A DNA stretch of 64,000 nt from a gamma proteobacterium endosymbiont of Lamellibrachia anaximandri (GTDB lineage: Bacteria; Pseudomonadota; Gammaproteobacteria; Chromatiales; Chromatiaceae). Of this stretch, positions 38,128 through 48,415 are shown piece by piece. Made by a program: the position numbers and the translations under genes. The stretch covers positions 17,684 through 81,683 of the forward strand of contig JAESPE010000003.1 in the NCBI GenBank assembly GCA_016756835.1. The letters run 5' to 3'. The notes under the pieces were generated by a model, which did not search any database, was not told where the DNA came from, and was given only the letters and a program-made list of their open reading frames with translations. Numbering within the stretch: position 1 is the stretch's first letter; the number at the start of each line of letters is the position of its first letter.

Positions 38128-39108
38128 ATGCTTCAGTTACCCGCACTACCCGCCAGCCAGGGAGCCGCCACGCTCTCGGGTGCCTCATCAGGAAAAGGCG
38201 GTAATCAGTCAGCTGTATCACCGGACAGCGCGCCGGAAAACCCTTTTGATCAGCAGATGCAGGAGATGATCGACGACCTCGAAGAGGGAGTAGTCATTGC
38301 TCTGCCGCTGATGCCGGGTGTAGAGGGGAGTGACAAACTGACCCCATTTATAGTTACCGGCGGCAACCTGCTGCCGTTCAATCCCGCTGCAAACGGCAAG
38401 ACAATGCCGCAAGCTGCTATCCAATTGACAGACACCTCTGGCTTGCAGACAGCGTTGCCCCCCATTGGTACGGACGCCCAGGCTGACATGAAAACTGCGT
38501 TGATGCTCGGACAACTGGCCCAGGGAGCGGCGAAAGGTGACCTGGCCGGTTTGGGCAGGGTTTCAGAAGGTGTTGCCCTTGAGGGCAGGACAGTTGGAGA
38601 AATTACCGGTGGATTCAACCTGGCCGGATTCCAGTCAGTGGGTGGCGGCGCTGCTGCCCGACCGGGCATGGAGATGCTGCGGGTCGATGTGCCTGTCAGC
38701 CAGCCGGGGTGGGATCAGGCCGTAGGAGAACGTATTCAGTGGATGCTCGGCCGCAATATCCAGAGTGCCGAAGTAAAGCTGACACCGCCGAATATGGGGC
38801 CGATGGAGATCCGTATCTCCGTGCAAAATGACCAGGCCAGCGTAAGTTTCATCGCTCAGCAACCCCTGACGAGGGAGGCCCTGGAGGCTGCGATACCCCG
38901 TTTGCGTGATATGTTGGGTGAAGCCAACCTGAACCTGGCCAACGTGGACGTGGGGCAGCGTGAGAGCCGGGAGTCATTTGCTGATGCCAATGGCAACGGC
39001 GGCAGAGGGGGCCGGGGGAGCATGACTGGTTCGACAGACTCGCCTGACCCCGGCAGTTCAGATGTGACAAGACGTATGTCAGATGGTTTGGTGGATGATT
39101 ATGCTTAG
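38128..39108 (+). CDS. fliK: Flagellar hook-length control protein FliK
   Basis: A 326-residue protein. The first two thirds are low-complexity and Gly/Ala/Pro-rich. The C-terminal Flg_hook domain (about 190-285) reads WDQAVGERIQWMLGRNIQSAEVKLTPPNMGP, IRISVQNDQASVSFIAQQPLTREALEAAIPRLRDML, the FliK pattern. FliK is the molecular ruler that sets hook length and switches export substrate. ATG at 38128 is chosen (GACAGG spaced 8 nt); a GTG two codons upstream is possible. No other flagellar gene is nearby, so it is an orphan locus. Confidence 0.85.
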   Translation: MLQLPALPASQGAATLSGASSGKGGNQSAVSPDSAPENPFDQQMQEMIDDLEEGVVIALPLMPGVEGSDKLTPFIVTGGNLLPFNPAANGKTMPQAAIQLTDTSGLQTALPPIGTDAQADMKTALMLGQLAQGAAKGDLAGLGRVSEGVALEGRTVGEITGGFNLAGFQSVGGGAAARPGMEMLRVDVPVSQPGWDQAVGERIQWMLGRNIQSAEVKLTPPNMGPMEIRISVQNDQASVSFIAQQPLTREALEAAIPRLRDMLGEANLNLANVDVGQRESRESFADANGNGGRGGRGSMTGSTDSPDPGSSDVTRRMSDGLVDDYA

Positions 39109-39118
39109 GCACTGGAGG

Positions 39119-39181
39119 GTAGGCCGGTTCAAGCGTAGCGGAACCGGCAACGCCCGATCCGCTACGCTTGATCGGGCCTAC
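39119..39181. repeat. REP-like repeat family 1, close inverted pair
   Basis: A GGTTC-type half (GTAGGCCGGTTCAAGCG...) followed, after only about 3 nt, by an inverted CGATC-type half (...CGCTTGATCGGGCCTAC). This is the same two-half element as at 45781 and 51531 but in the opposite orientation and with a short spacer. It separates the convergent fliK and wecB genes. Confidence 0.9.
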
Positions 39182-39208
39182 ATCCTCAGCCTACATTTTT
39201 TGCGCTAT

Positions 39209-40339
39209 CTACACATCCAGGATCGATTTGATCGAATTGACCACCCGGCCGGCGGTTTTGCCGTCCCAGAGATCCGGCACACTGCCTTTACCTGATTCAC
39301 CCCGGAGCACTGCGTCTATCTGTCCCTCGATACTCTCCAGGGTGCCGAGCTGGTTGGTGCCTTGGGTGATGGTAATCGGCCGCTCAGTATTGGGGCGCAG
39401 GGTCAGACAGGGGATGCCGAGATAGGTTGTCTCCTCCTGCAGACCACCGGAGTCAGTGATGGCGATACGGCAGTTGAAGACCAGATTCATGAAACTGATG
39501 TAGTTCTGCGGCTCCAGTAATTTGATGTTGGGATTGTCCGAAATCGATGCCAGCAGCCCGGTGTTCTCCAGATTCTTGCGTGTTCTTGGATGAACCGGGA
39601 AGACGATGGTCAGCGCTTTGGCAAGATGGGTCAACATGTCGCAGAGTGACTTCAAGGATGTCGGGTTATCCACATTGGCCGGTCTGTGCAGGGTGACGAC
39701 GGCGTATTCCCCTTTTTCCAGTCCCAAATCGGTATAAGTCGGGTCAGCTTCGATCTTGTCTCGCATCATCTCCAGTGAATCGATCATGATGTTGCCGACC
39801 CGGATGATCTTCTCCCTGGCGACGCCTTCATGCAGCAGGTGTTCGTCCCCGTCAATAGAGGGGGTCCAGAGAATGTCCGCCAGCACGTCTGTTGCCAGCC
39901 GGTTTACCTCTTCAGGCATGCTGCGGTCGAAAGAGCGCAGACCAGCCTCGAGGTGAGCAACCAGCGGACGGTTCAAGCTGCTGGTGTCATCGGGATCGTA
40001 GACTACCTTGGTGGCTGCCAGCGTGCAGGCGATGGTGGAGTTGACGTCGCCGACCACCACTACCATGTCTGGTTTGTGTTCCAACACGACCTTCTCATAG
40101 GCCATCATGACCTTGCCCGTCTGTTCTGCGTGGCTGCCGGTGCCGGCGCCCAAATGGATATATGGCTCCGGGAGTTGCAGGTCATGAAAAAAGGCATCGG
40201 ACATGTTCAGATCATAGTGCTGGCCCGTATGCACGATTTTCGGATCGGCCCACGACTCTTTGGCGAGCGCGTGGTAGAGCGGTGCGATCTTCATAAAGTT
40301 GGGCCGGGCTGCTGCGATCAGGTGTATGTTCCGTTTCAT
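39209..40339 (-). CDS. wecB: UDP-N-acetylglucosamine 2-epimerase (non-hydrolysing)
   Basis: A 376-residue enzyme of the GT-B-like epimerase family. Family landmarks are AARPNFMKIAPLYHAL, HTGQHYD, VVVVGDVNSTIACTLAA, HLEAGLRSFDRSMPEEVNR, VTLHRPANVDN and TDSGGLQEETTYLGIPCLTLRPNTERP. It converts UDP-GlcNAc to UDP-ManNAc, a precursor of surface polysaccharides. It is on the minus strand alone; no other polysaccharide gene is adjacent. Confidence 0.94.
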   Translation of the reverse strand: MKRNIHLIAAARPNFMKIAPLYHALAKESWADPKIVHTGQHYDLNMSDAFFHDLQLPEPYIHLGAGTGSHAEQTGKVMMAYEKVVLEHKPDMVVVVGDVNSTIACTLAATKVVYDPDDTSSLNRPLVAHLEAGLRSFDRSMPEEVNRLATDVLADILWTPSIDGDEHLLHEGVAREKIIRVGNIMIDSLEMMRDKIEADPTYTDLGLEKGEYAVVTLHRPANVDNPTSLKSLCDMLTHLAKALTIVFPVHPRTRKNLENTGLLASISDNPNIKLLEPQNYISFMNLVFNCRIAITDSGGLQEETTYLGIPCLTLRPNTERPITITQGTNQLGTLESIEGQIDAVLRGESGKGSVPDLWDGKTAGRVVNSIKSILDV

Positions 40340-40576
40340 TGACTAAAGTCGCTCCGATTATTGTTTCGTCCTGGATCTTCCCTTCGCTGACTATGGGTAT
40401 GGCTGCCCGGCAGCAATAAGGAAGATGGTTTATTTTGATGTCTGGGGTCGGATGGTAATGTTATTTTTTGTAAGGATTGAAGTATGGAATACCATTCAGT
40501 ATCGGTCTTCGGCTGCAGAACTTGAATGTGATCAATTCCGACAGTCGCCAGAAAATAAGGGAATCACCGACATAGA

Positions 40577-41896
40577 TCAAGCTTCAGCGATTTTCTGCTG
40601 CCAGTGATTGGCGCGTGAAATGACGCTGGCCTCGTCGATGGTCGTAAGCGCTCCATCACGCAGCAGTTCGCGGCCGGCAACCCAGACGTGATTGACCTGT
40701 TCGCGGCTTGCCGCATAAACCAGCTGGGAGATGGGATGGTACACCGGCTGTGTGTTGAGCCGTTGCAGATCCACCGCCACCAGATCCGCCGACTTGCCGG
40801 TCTCCAGTGAGCCAGTCACGTCACCCAGGCCCAGTGCCCGGGCGCCATTGATGGTCGCCATGGAGAGTGCGCTTGCGGCTGGTACGGCACTGGCATCCTC
40901 AGCCACGCCCTTTGCCAGCAGTGCAGCGGTATGCATCTCGCTGAACATGTCGAGGTCGTTGTTGCTGGCGGCGCCGTCGGTACCCAGGGCGACATTCACT
41001 CCGGCTTTCATCAGGCGGTTGACCGGGCAGAAGCCGCAGGCCAGCTTGAGGTTTGATTCGGGGCAGTGGACCACGTGGCCGCCACCGTTAGCAAAGGTCT
41101 CGATCTCACCCGCTTCCAGATGGGTCATATGCACGGCCATCAACGAAGGGGTGAGCAGTCCCAGCTCCTGCAGGCGGTGCATCGGGCGGTTTCCGTGATT
41201 CTGCAGTCCCTGCACAATCTCATCGTTTGTTTCATGCAGATGGATATGTACCGGAATCTCCAGTTCGTCAGCCAGTACCCGGATGCGCTCCAGGGGTTCG
41301 TCGGAGACGGAGTAGGGGGCATGAGGGGCGAAGGCGGTATGGATCAGGTTATTGCCACGAAACTGGTCATGTACTTCCAACCCTTTATGCAGATAGTCAT
41401 CGGCATCCGTGGCCCAGGCCGAAGGAAAATCGATGGCGATGAGTCCCACAACGGCCCGTATTCCCGCCGCATCGGCAGCGCGCCCCGCGACATCCGGGAA
41501 AAAGTACATGTCATTGAAGCAGGTGGTGCCGCCGCGCAGCATCTCCGCTATTGCGAGCTGGGTACCGTCGTGGACAAACTCTTCGCTCACCCAGTGCCCC
41601 TCTGCAGGCCAGATATGTTCGTTGAGCCAGGTCATCAGGGGGAGATCGTCGGCCAGACCCCGCAGGAGTGACATGGAAGCATGAGTATGGGCGTTGATCA
41701 GACCGGGGATAAGCGCGTGCCCGGTCAATTCAAGCTCATTGGCGGCTAAATATTTTTCCCGCGCCTCCAAGGTCGGCAGAATGTCGAGAATGCGCCCCCC
41801 CTCGATGACGAGTGAATGATTTTCCAGTACCAGGTTTTCCGGCACGACAGGGATGATCCACTGTGCGTGGATCAGGGTATCGACAGTAGAGGGCAT
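40577..41896 (-). CDS. mtaD: 5-Methylthioadenosine/S-adenosylhomocysteine deaminase (TRZ/ATZ family)
   Basis: A 439-residue amidohydrolase. Metal-binding motifs are present: NAHTHASMSLLRGL near residue 67, HLHETNDE near 220 and GTDGAASNNDLDMF near 300, with the family end GKSADLVAVD. The close family deaminates methylthioadenosine and S-adenosylhomocysteine. Divergent mtnA 67 nt away supports a role in methylthioadenosine disposal. Another amidohydrolase substrate cannot be excluded from sequence. Confidence 0.85.
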   Translation of the reverse strand: MPSTVDTLIHAQWIIPVVPENLVLENHSLVIEGGRILDILPTLEAREKYLAANELELTGHALIPGLINAHTHASMSLLRGLADDLPLMTWLNEHIWPAEGHWVSEEFVHDGTQLAIAEMLRGGTTCFNDMYFFPDVAGRAADAAGIRAVVGLIAIDFPSAWATDADDYLHKGLEVHDQFRGNNLIHTAFAPHAPYSVSDEPLERIRVLADELEIPVHIHLHETNDEIVQGLQNHGNRPMHRLQELGLLTPSLMAVHMTHLEAGEIETFANGGGHVVHCPESNLKLACGFCPVNRLMKAGVNVALGTDGAASNNDLDMFSEMHTAALLAKGVAEDASAVPAASALSMATINGARALGLGDVTGSLETGKSADLVAVDLQRLNTQPVYHPISQLVYAASREQVNHVWVAGRELLRDGALTTIDEASVISRANHWQQKIAEA

Positions 41897-41963
41897 AGGG
41901 TAATCTTGCCTTTTTTATTGAATTTGCCTAAATAGCGCCAAATTTGCCACGGGAACCCTAAAG

Positions 41964-43028
41964 ATGGAAGCACCAGATAGAAAGATTGAGCCCACACCCG
42001 ATACTGCGATTGTCTGGCGTGAAAACCGGCTCTGGTTATTGGACCAGCGTTATCTGCCCGCAGCAGCCGACTATCTGGAGCTGAACAGTGCTGCCGCAAC
42101 GGCAGATGCCATTCGGAATATGGTGGTTCGTGGTGCGCCGGCAATCGGCGTCACAGCGGCATATGGCGTGGTGCTGGCGGGCAGGGAGGCATTTTTGTCT
42201 GCGGCATCGGAGTGGAAACAACGGATTGGCCCGGGACTGGAGAAACTGCGCCAGTCACGGCCTACCGCCGTGAATCTCTTTTGGGCGCTCGATCGGATGC
42301 AGTCGTTGATAGATGATCTGCCTGAGGCAGAGAATCCGGAAGCCACCCTGCTGAAAGAAGCCGTGGCCATCCATGAAGAGGATGTGGCGGCAAACCAGCG
42401 CATGGGGGCGTTGGGTGCCTCGCTGATCGACGGACCTACCGGGGTCATTACCCACTGTAATGCCGGGGCGCTCGCCACCGGCGGGTATGGTACCGCCCTT
42501 GGGGTGATTCGCAGCGCCCATGCTGCCGGCTTGATCGATCAGGTGTTCGCGGATGAGACGCGGCCCTGGCTGCAGGGATCCCGTCTCACTGCCTGGGAAC
42601 TGCTGCAGGACGGTATCCCCGTGACCCTGCTGGCCGATGGCGCGGCGGCGAGCCGTATGTCCCAAGGGGGTATAGGTTGGATTATCGTCGGTTCCGACCG
42701 CATTGCCGCAAACGGGGATGTGGCAAACAAGATCGGCACCTATGGTCTGGCCGTTGCGGCGAAGTTCCATGGGGTGAAGGTCATGGTGGCGGCACCGACC
42801 TCCACCATCGATATGTTGACGGCTTCCGGAGAGGATATCCCCATCGAAGTCAGGGATGGGGATGAACTCCTCTCCTGCGGGGATAAGCGCATCGGTGCCG
42901 AAGGGGCAGGGGTCTGGAACCCTGTTTTTGATGTGACACCGGCCGGGCTGGTCGACGCCATCGTCACTGAGAAGGGTATTGTTCACTCGCCGAACGCAAA
43001 AAAGATGCGTGAATTGATGGAAAAGTAG
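41964..43028 (+). CDS. mtnA: Methylthioribose-1-phosphate isomerase
   Basis: A 354-residue eIF2B-like isomerase. Signatures are [19 protein letters not shown] near residue 50, [21 protein letters not shown] near 160 with the catalytic Cys, [39 protein letters not shown] with the catalytic Asp, and a C-terminal [19 protein letters not shown]. It converts methylthioribose-1-phosphate to methylthioribulose-1-phosphate. No mtnP or mtnBCD gene is seen, so the pathway in this window consists of mtaD and mtnA only. Confidence 0.93.
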   Translation: MEAPDRKIEPTPDTAIVWRENRLWLLDQRYLPAAADYLELNSAAATADAIRNMVVRGAPAIGVTAAYGVVLAGREAFLSAASEWKQRIGPGLEKLRQSRPTAVNLFWALDRMQSLIDDLPEAENPEATLLKEAVAIHEEDVAANQRMGALGASLIDGPTGVITHCNAGALATGGYGTALGVIRSAHAAGLIDQVFADETRPWLQGSRLTAWELLQDGIPVTLLADGAAASRMSQGGIGWIIVGSDRIAANGDVANKIGTYGLAVAAKFHGVKVMVAAPTSTIDMLTASGEDIPIEVRDGDELLSCGDKRIGAEGAGVWNPVFDVTPAGLVDAIVTEKGIVHSPNAKKMRELMEK

Positions 43029-43089
43029 GCTGAGACGGCCTGAAAATCGATTTCAGACGTTTTTTATACAGCAGCAGGGGCAGTGGCTA

Positions 43090-43098
43090 TGGTACAAT
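43090..43098 (+). promoter_or_regulatory. Possible extended -10 promoter for gyrA
   Basis: TGGTACAAT is an extended -10 (TG-N-TACAAT). No clear -35 is seen at 17 nt. Transcription would start near 43105, about 88 nt before the gyrA ATG. Confidence 0.4.
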
Positions 43099-43192
43099 TC
43101 GCTTTTTATAACGCCCCTTAGACGTCTGTCCAGGTATTGATTGCCTTGGGACAAACGCCTAAATTCGTACCCGCGAAAGATAGCAGACGTCC

Positions 43193-45784
43193 ATGAGCGA
43201 ATTCGCTAAAGAAATCCTGCCGGTCAACCTGGAAGACGAGATGCGTCAGTCCTATCTCGATTACGCCATGAGCGTAATCGTGGGACGCGCACTGCCGGAT
43301 GTCCGCGACGGCCTCAAGCCGGTCCACCGCCGTGTTCTCTTCGCGATGAACGAACTCGGCAACGACTGGAACAAGCCCTATAAGAAATCGGCGCGTATCG
43401 TCGGCGACGTCATCGGTAAATACCACCCCCATGGTGATACCGCGGTCTATGACACCATGGTGCGTATGGCTCAGCCCTTCTCCATGCGCTACCTGCTGGT
43501 GGATGGTCAGGGTAACTTCGGCTCGGTGGACGGGGATTCACCTGCGGCCATGCGATATACCGAAGTCCGTATGTCGAAGATCGCCCACACCATGCTGGAC
43601 GATCTGGACAAGGATACGGTCGATTTCGTTCCCAACTATGACGAGACGGAACACGAACCCAGTGTCCTGCCGGCCAGGGTTCCCAATCTGCTGGTCAATG
43701 GCTCTGCCGGTATCGCCGTGGGCATGGCCACCAATGTGCCGCCGCATAATCTGACCGAGGTGATCGACGCTTGTGTGGCGCTGATCGACAATGACCAGAT
43801 CACCATCGATGAACTGATGCAGCATGTGCCCGGTCCTGATTTCCCGACGGCGGGCATTATCAACGGCGCCCTGGGTATTCACGAGGCCTATCATACAGGC
43901 CGTGGCCGCATCTATATGCGGGCGCGCACCGAGATCGAGACCGATCCGTCCAACAATCGGCAATCGATCATCGTCCATGAATTACCCTACCAGGTGAACA
44001 AGGCGCGCATGCTGGAGCGCATCGCCGAACTGGTGAAAGAGAAGAAGATCGAAGGCATTACAGAGCTGCGCGACGAGTCCGACAAGGATGGCATGCGCGT
44101 GGTCATCACCCTGCGCCGTGGCGAGGTGGCGGAGGTGGTGCTGAATAATCTCTTCCAGCACACCGCAATGCAGAGTGTATTCGGCATCAACATGGTTGCG
44201 CTGGTGGATGGCCGGCCCCGCCTGTTGAATCTCAAGCAACTGCTCGAATTCTTTATTCGTCATCGCCGTGAGGTGGTGACCCGCAGAACCCTGTTTCAGT
44301 TGCGTAAGGCGCGCGACCGCGCGCATGTGCTCGAAGGTCTGGCAGTTGCACTCGCCAACATCGACGAAGTCATCGAACTGATCAAAAAGGCATCCAGTCC
44401 TGCCGAGGCCAAAAAAGCGTTGTTGGCGCGACACTGGAAATCCGGGGCGCTGGAGTCGATGCTCGAACGGACCGGTGCCGGGAGCACCAGGCCGGAAGGA
44501 TTGACGTCGGAATTTGGTCTGACCGATGAGGGTTATCGCCTTACCGAGGTACAGGCCCAGGCGATCCTCGACCTGCGATTGCATCGTCTGACCGGTCTGG
44601 AGCAGGATAAGATCATCAAGGAGTACGAGGAGCTGCTGGAGAAGATTGCCGATCTGCTCGATATCCTCGGTAATCCGAACCGCCTGATGCAGGTGATCCG
44701 TGAAGAACTTCTGGCCATTCGCGAGCAGTATGGTGATGAACGGCGTACTGAGATTCTGCAGAACCGGCTGGATCTGACTCTGGAAGACCTGATCACCGAA
44801 GAGGACGTGGTGGTGACACTCTCCCACGGCGGTTACGCCAAGGCTCAGCCCATCACTACTTATCAGGCCCAGCGCAGGGGTGGCAAGGGTAAGATGGCGA
44901 CTGCGACCAAGGACGAGGATTTCATCGACAAACTGTTCGTTGCCAGCACCCATGACACGATTCTCTGCTTCTCCAATCGAGGCAAGATCTATTGGCTGAA
45001 GGTCTATGAATTGCCCCAGGCGGGCCGCAACGCGCGCGGTAAACCGATGGTTAACCTGCTGCCGCTGGAAGGGGATGAGCGCATCAACGCCATCCTGCCG
45101 GTGCGTGAATATACCGATGACCGTTATGTCTTCATGGCGACCAGTTCCGGTACGGTGAAAAAGACGCCGCTGGAGGCCTTCTCCCGGCCTCGGGCCAATG
45201 GCATTATTGCCGTGGATCTGCGCGATGGGGACAAACTGATCGGTGTCGATATCACCGACGGTAACCAGGATGTGATGCTCTTCAGCAGTTCCGGCAAAGC
45301 GGTGCGCTTCAAGGAATCCAATGTACGAGCCATGGGGCGTACCGCTTGCGGTGTGCGCGGCATCAAGCTTGAAGGGGGGCACGAGGTGGTCTCCCTAATT
45401 GTCGCGGAAAATGGCGACGTCATGACCGTGACTGAAAACGGCTTCGGCAAGCGCACAGCGGTAGAGAAGTATCCGGTGCATGGTCGCGGCGGCATGGGTG
45501 TTATCTCCATTCAGACTTCGGAGCGCAATGGCCCTGTGGTTGGCGCAGTGCAGGTCGATGACGATGATGAGGTGATGATGATCACCGACGGCGGGACGCT
45601 GGTGCGTAACCGTGTCGTCGATGTTTCCCGGATGAGCCGAAACACCCAGGGTGTCATAATGATCCGCCTGAGCAAGAAAGAAAAACTGATCGGCATCGAG
45701 CGCGTCGAAAGTCTCGACGAGGCAGAGGACGCGGAGGATGCAGAAGCGTCCGCTGGGGATGAGAGTGAGAATCCTGATGGGTAG
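43193..45784 (+). CDS. gyrA: DNA gyrase subunit A
   Basis: An 863-residue type II topoisomerase subunit. The active-site Tyr is Tyr122 ([12 protein letters not shown]). The quinolone-determining region reads [10 protein letters not shown] with Thr83 and Asp87; Thr at 83 is a natural state in several gammaproteobacteria and not by itself evidence of a mutation. The C-terminal pinwheel has the GyrA box QRRGGKG. The protein ends in an acidic tail and the TAG stop lies inside a REP-like repeat (GTAGG at 45781). A following serC is 172 nt away. Antisense frames across the gene are shadows. Confidence 0.98.
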   Translation: MSEFAKEILPVNLEDEMRQSYLDYAMSVIVGRALPDVRDGLKPVHRRVLFAMNELGNDWNKPYKKSARIVGDVIGKYHPHGDTAVYDTMVRMAQPFSMRYLLVDGQGNFGSVDGDSPAAMRYTEVRMSKIAHTMLDDLDKDTVDFVPNYDETEHEPSVLPARVPNLLVNGSAGIAVGMATNVPPHNLTEVIDACVALIDNDQITIDELMQHVPGPDFPTAGIINGALGIHEAYHTGRGRIYMRARTEIETDPSNNRQSIIVHELPYQVNKARMLERIAELVKEKKIEGITELRDESDKDGMRVVITLRRGEVAEVVLNNLFQHTAMQSVFGINMVALVDGRPRLLNLKQLLEFFIRHRREVVTRRTLFQLRKARDRAHVLEGLAVALANIDEVIELIKKASSPAEAKKALLARHWKSGALESMLERTGAGSTRPEGLTSEFGLTDEGYRLTEVQAQAILDLRLHRLTGLEQDKIIKEYEELLEKIADLLDILGNPNRLMQVIREELLAIREQYGDERRTEILQNRLDLTLEDLITEEDVVVTLSHGGYAKAQPITTYQAQRRGGKGKMATATKDEDFIDKLFVASTHDTILCFSNRGKIYWLKVYELPQAGRNARGKPMVNLLPLEGDERINAILPVREYTDDRYVFMATSSGTVKKTPLEAFSRPRANGIIAVDLRDGDKLIGVDITDGNQDVMLFSSSGKAVRFKESNVRAMGRTACGVRGIKLEGGHEVVSLIVAENGDVMTVTENGFGKRTAVEKYPVHGRGGMGVISIQTSERNGPVVGAVQVDDDDEVMMITDGGTLVRNRVVDVSRMSRNTQGVIMIRLSKKEKLIGIERVESLDEAEDAEDAEASAGDESENPDG

Positions 45785-45871
45785 GCCCGATCAAGCGTAG
45801 CGGATCGGGCGTATTCGGATCACGGAATAGATGTGGTTGTTGCCGGTTCCGCTACGCTTGAACCGGCCTAC
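45781..45871. repeat. REP-like repeat family 1, spaced pair, overlapping the gyrA stop
   Basis: A CGATC-type half (GTAGGCCCGATCAAGCG...) is followed after about 31 nt by an inverted GGTTC-type half (...CGCTTGAACCGGCCTAC). The first four bases GTAG include the TAG stop of gyrA (45782-45784), so the repeat abuts or has replaced the original gene end. Confidence 0.9.
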
Positions 45872-45956
45872 TTCTGTTTCTAACAAATTAACATATGCTT
45901 GTAGCAGAAATGTTACGGCATTAAATCTTTAAATATCAGTAGATTGAGAGGCAAAG

Positions 45957-47036
45957 ATGTCACGTGTCTTTAACTTTAGCGCCGGTCCTGCGGCGCTGCC
46001 GGAAACCGTTCTTCAGCAGGCGCAGGAGGAACTTCTCAACTGGCATGATGCAGGTATGTCGGTCATGGAGATGAGCCACCGGGGCAAGGAATTCATGTCC
46101 ATCGCGGAAACGGCAGAGGCCGATCTGCGGGAGTTGCTGGCGGTGCCTGACAACTACAAGGTGCTCTTTCTGCAGGGTGGCGCCTCCAGTCAGTTCGGCA
46201 TGGTGCCGATGAATCTGACCCGGGATAACAACAAGGTCGATTATATCAATACCGGCTCCTGGTCGAAGAAGGCGATCGCCGAGGCGAAACGCTACTGTGA
46301 CGTCAATTTGGCCGCGGATCTCACCGGTGGTTTCACCCGTGCCCCGGCGCAGTCCGAGCTGAATCTCCGCAGTGATGCTGCATACGTCCACTACACGCCC
46401 AACGAAACCATCGAGGGCGTGGAGTTTCCCTATATCCCGGACACAGGTGATGTGCCGCTGGTGGGTGATTTCTCCTCCACCATTATTTCCCGTCCGCTGG
46501 ACGTGTCGAAATACGGCATTATCTATGCCGGCGCGCAGAAGAATATCGGCCCTGCCGGTCTGACTCTGGCCATTGTCCGCGAGGATCTGATCGGGGAGCC
46601 CATTGATGGTACGCCGGTGATGTTCCAGTATGGGACTCACGCCAAAACGGGTTCCATGTACAACACCCCACCGACCTATGGTTGGTATCTGGCCGGACTG
46701 GTCTTCAAGTGGCTCAAAGCCAAGGGCGGACTTGAGGCAATGGCCGAGATCAACGCGCGCAAGGCTGCCGCTTTATATGCCGCTATCGACGGTTCTGACT
46801 TCTATGCCAACCCGGTGGAGATCGCGAGCCGCTCCTGGATGAATGTACCGTTTACTCTGGCAAATGCTGAATTGGACGGAAAGTTTCTGGAAGGGGCTGC
46901 CGCCGTGGGTCTCAAGACCCTCAAGGGGCATCGTTCTGTAGGTGGCATGCGCGCCAGTATCTACAATGCCATGCCGGAAGAGGGCGTGAAGACCCTGATC
47001 GATTATATGGCCGAGTTTGAACGGGTTAACGGATAA
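45957..47036 (+). CDS. serC: Phosphoserine aminotransferase
   Basis: A 359-residue PLP enzyme. It opens [19 protein letters not shown]; the PLP lysine is in [15 protein letters not shown] (about residue 197); other family segments are [14 protein letters not shown] and [18 protein letters not shown]. It makes phosphoserine for serine synthesis and also serves pyridoxine synthesis. It heads the serC-serA-pheA-hisC-tyrA-aroA block. Confidence 0.97.
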   Translation: MSRVFNFSAGPAALPETVLQQAQEELLNWHDAGMSVMEMSHRGKEFMSIAETAEADLRELLAVPDNYKVLFLQGGASSQFGMVPMNLTRDNNKVDYINTGSWSKKAIAEAKRYCDVNLAADLTGGFTRAPAQSELNLRSDAAYVHYTPNETIEGVEFPYIPDTGDVPLVGDFSSTIISRPLDVSKYGIIYAGAQKNIGPAGLTLAIVREDLIGEPIDGTPVMFQYGTHAKTGSMYNTPPTYGWYLAGLVFKWLKAKGGLEAMAEINARKAAALYAAIDGSDFYANPVEIASRSWMNVPFTLANAELDGKFLEGAAAVGLKTLKGHRSVGGMRASIYNAMPEEGVKTLIDYMAEFERVNG

Positions 47037-47047
47037 AAAAACGTAAA

Positions 47048-47113
47048 GTAGGAGCGGCGTCTCGCCGCGATTTTTCCATCTACGGAGTAATCGCGGCGAG
47101 ACGCCGCTCCCAC
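47048..47113. repeat. REP-like repeat family 2, spaced pair
   Basis: GTAGGAGCGGCGTCTCGCC, a spacer of about 15-20 nt, then the inverted copy ending CGCCGCTCCCAC. Together they form a long hairpin between serC and serA. Confidence 0.85.
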
Positions 47114-47202
47114 AATTTAATCTAAATTTTATGGAATAAATAATCTTTGCGTTCTCCGCGTATAAGCGGCCTTCGCGTTGATAGTACAAAGGTTGAAGTA
47201 AT

Positions 47203-48384
47203 ATGTATAAGATACTGACATTAAACAATATTTCTGTGGCCGGGCTGGATCGCCTTCCGCGCGAAAAATATGAAGTGGCCTCCGAGATCACTCACCCCGA
47301 TGGGATCCTGCTTCGCTCCTACAAGATGCACGATATGGAGATTCCGGAGACAGTGAAAGCCATCGGCCGCGCTGGTGCCGGTGTGAATAACATCCCGGTC
47401 GATAAGATGACGGGGAAGGGTATCGCCGTCTTCAATGCGCCAGGCGCCAACGCCAATGCGGTGAAGGAACTGGTGATTGCCGGCACACTTATCGCCGCAC
47501 GTAATCTTGGTCAGGCCTGGCAGTTCGCCACCGGTCTTGGCGGTGAAGATGCCGCCATCACAAAGGATGTGGAGGCGGGCAAAAAGAATTTTGTCGGCTT
47601 TGAACTGCCTGGACGCACCATGGGTGTCATCGGTCTGGGCGCCATCGGCGTTAAGGTGGCCAACGCCTGCCGTGCGCTGGGCATGAACGTCATTGGCTAC
47701 GATCCGACGATCACCGTGCAGAGCGCCTGGAAACTGGCGGCCGATGTGGAACAGGCGCTGAGCGTGGACGACCTGTTGTCCAAAGCGGATTTTGTCACTT
47801 TCCATGTGCCGCTGAATGACGCCACTGCCAACATGATCAATGAGGAACGTCTCAAGCTGATGAAGCAGGGATCGGTACTGCTTAACTTCGCCCGCAACGG
47901 CATCATCGACGACGAGGCTGCCGTAGCGGCGCTGGATAGCGGACAGCTCTACGCCTATGTCTGCGATTTTCCCAGCAATCTGCTAAAGGGTCATCCTCGG
48001 GTGATTACGCTGCCGCACCTGGGTGCATCCACCAAAGAGGCAGAGGACAACTGTGCCATCATGGTGGCCGACGAAGTCAGTGACTATCTTGAGAATGGAA
48101 ATGTCACCAATTCGGTGAATTTTCCCGAGATCAACCTGCCGCGCAACGGTGATGGTGGATACCGGATTGCGGTGGTCAACAGCAATGTGCCAAATATGGT
48201 GGGTCAGATCTCCAGTGATCTGGGCAATGCCGGGCTGAATATCATCGATATGCTCAACAAGTCTCGCGGTGACATCGCCTTTACGCTTCTGGATGTGGAT
48301 AGTGAGCCCCAACAAGTCATACTGGATGAGCTGGCTGCTATTGACGGAGTACTCTCCGTGCGCTGCCTGGGCTGCAAAAAGTAA
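47203..48384 (+). CDS. serA: D-3-phosphoglycerate dehydrogenase with ACT domain
   Basis: A 393-residue dehydrogenase. The NAD-binding motif is GVIGLGAIGVKVANACRALG; the catalytic region contains HVPLNDATANMINEERLKLMKQGSVLLNFARNG and the catalytic His in LPHLGASTKEAEDNC. The C-terminal ACT domain (about 325-393; RIAVVNSNVPNMVGQISSDLG) probably senses serine. It starts serine synthesis. Its place between serC and pheA is unusual: in Pseudomonas-type clusters serC is followed directly by pheA. The family sequence is of the short (no extra ASB domain) type. Confidence 0.93.
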   Translation: MYKILTLNNISVAGLDRLPREKYEVASEITHPDGILLRSYKMHDMEIPETVKAIGRAGAGVNNIPVDKMTGKGIAVFNAPGANANAVKELVIAGTLIAARNLGQAWQFATGLGGEDAAITKDVEAGKKNFVGFELPGRTMGVIGLGAIGVKVANACRALGMNVIGYDPTITVQSAWKLAADVEQALSVDDLLSKADFVTFHVPLNDATANMINEERLKLMKQGSVLLNFARNGIIDDEAAVAALDSGQLYAYVCDFPSNLLKGHPRVITLPHLGASTKEAEDNCAIMVADEVSDYLENGNVTNSVNFPEINLPRNGDGGYRIAVVNSNVPNMVGQISSDLGNAGLNIIDMLNKSRGDIAFTLLDVDSEPQQVILDELAAIDGVLSVRCLGCKK

Positions 48385-48415
48385 GGCGGGGAGTGACTGA
48401 GGCCGGACTGCGCAC

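Noticed and set aside
43433..43453. GyrA Thr83 as a quinolone-resistance change
   Set aside because: Thr at this position is the natural residue in several gammaproteobacteria, so it says nothing about resistance here.
43982..45382. Long minus-strand frame (466 codons) across gyrA
   Set aside because: Antisense shadow of gyrA; no recognisable domain.
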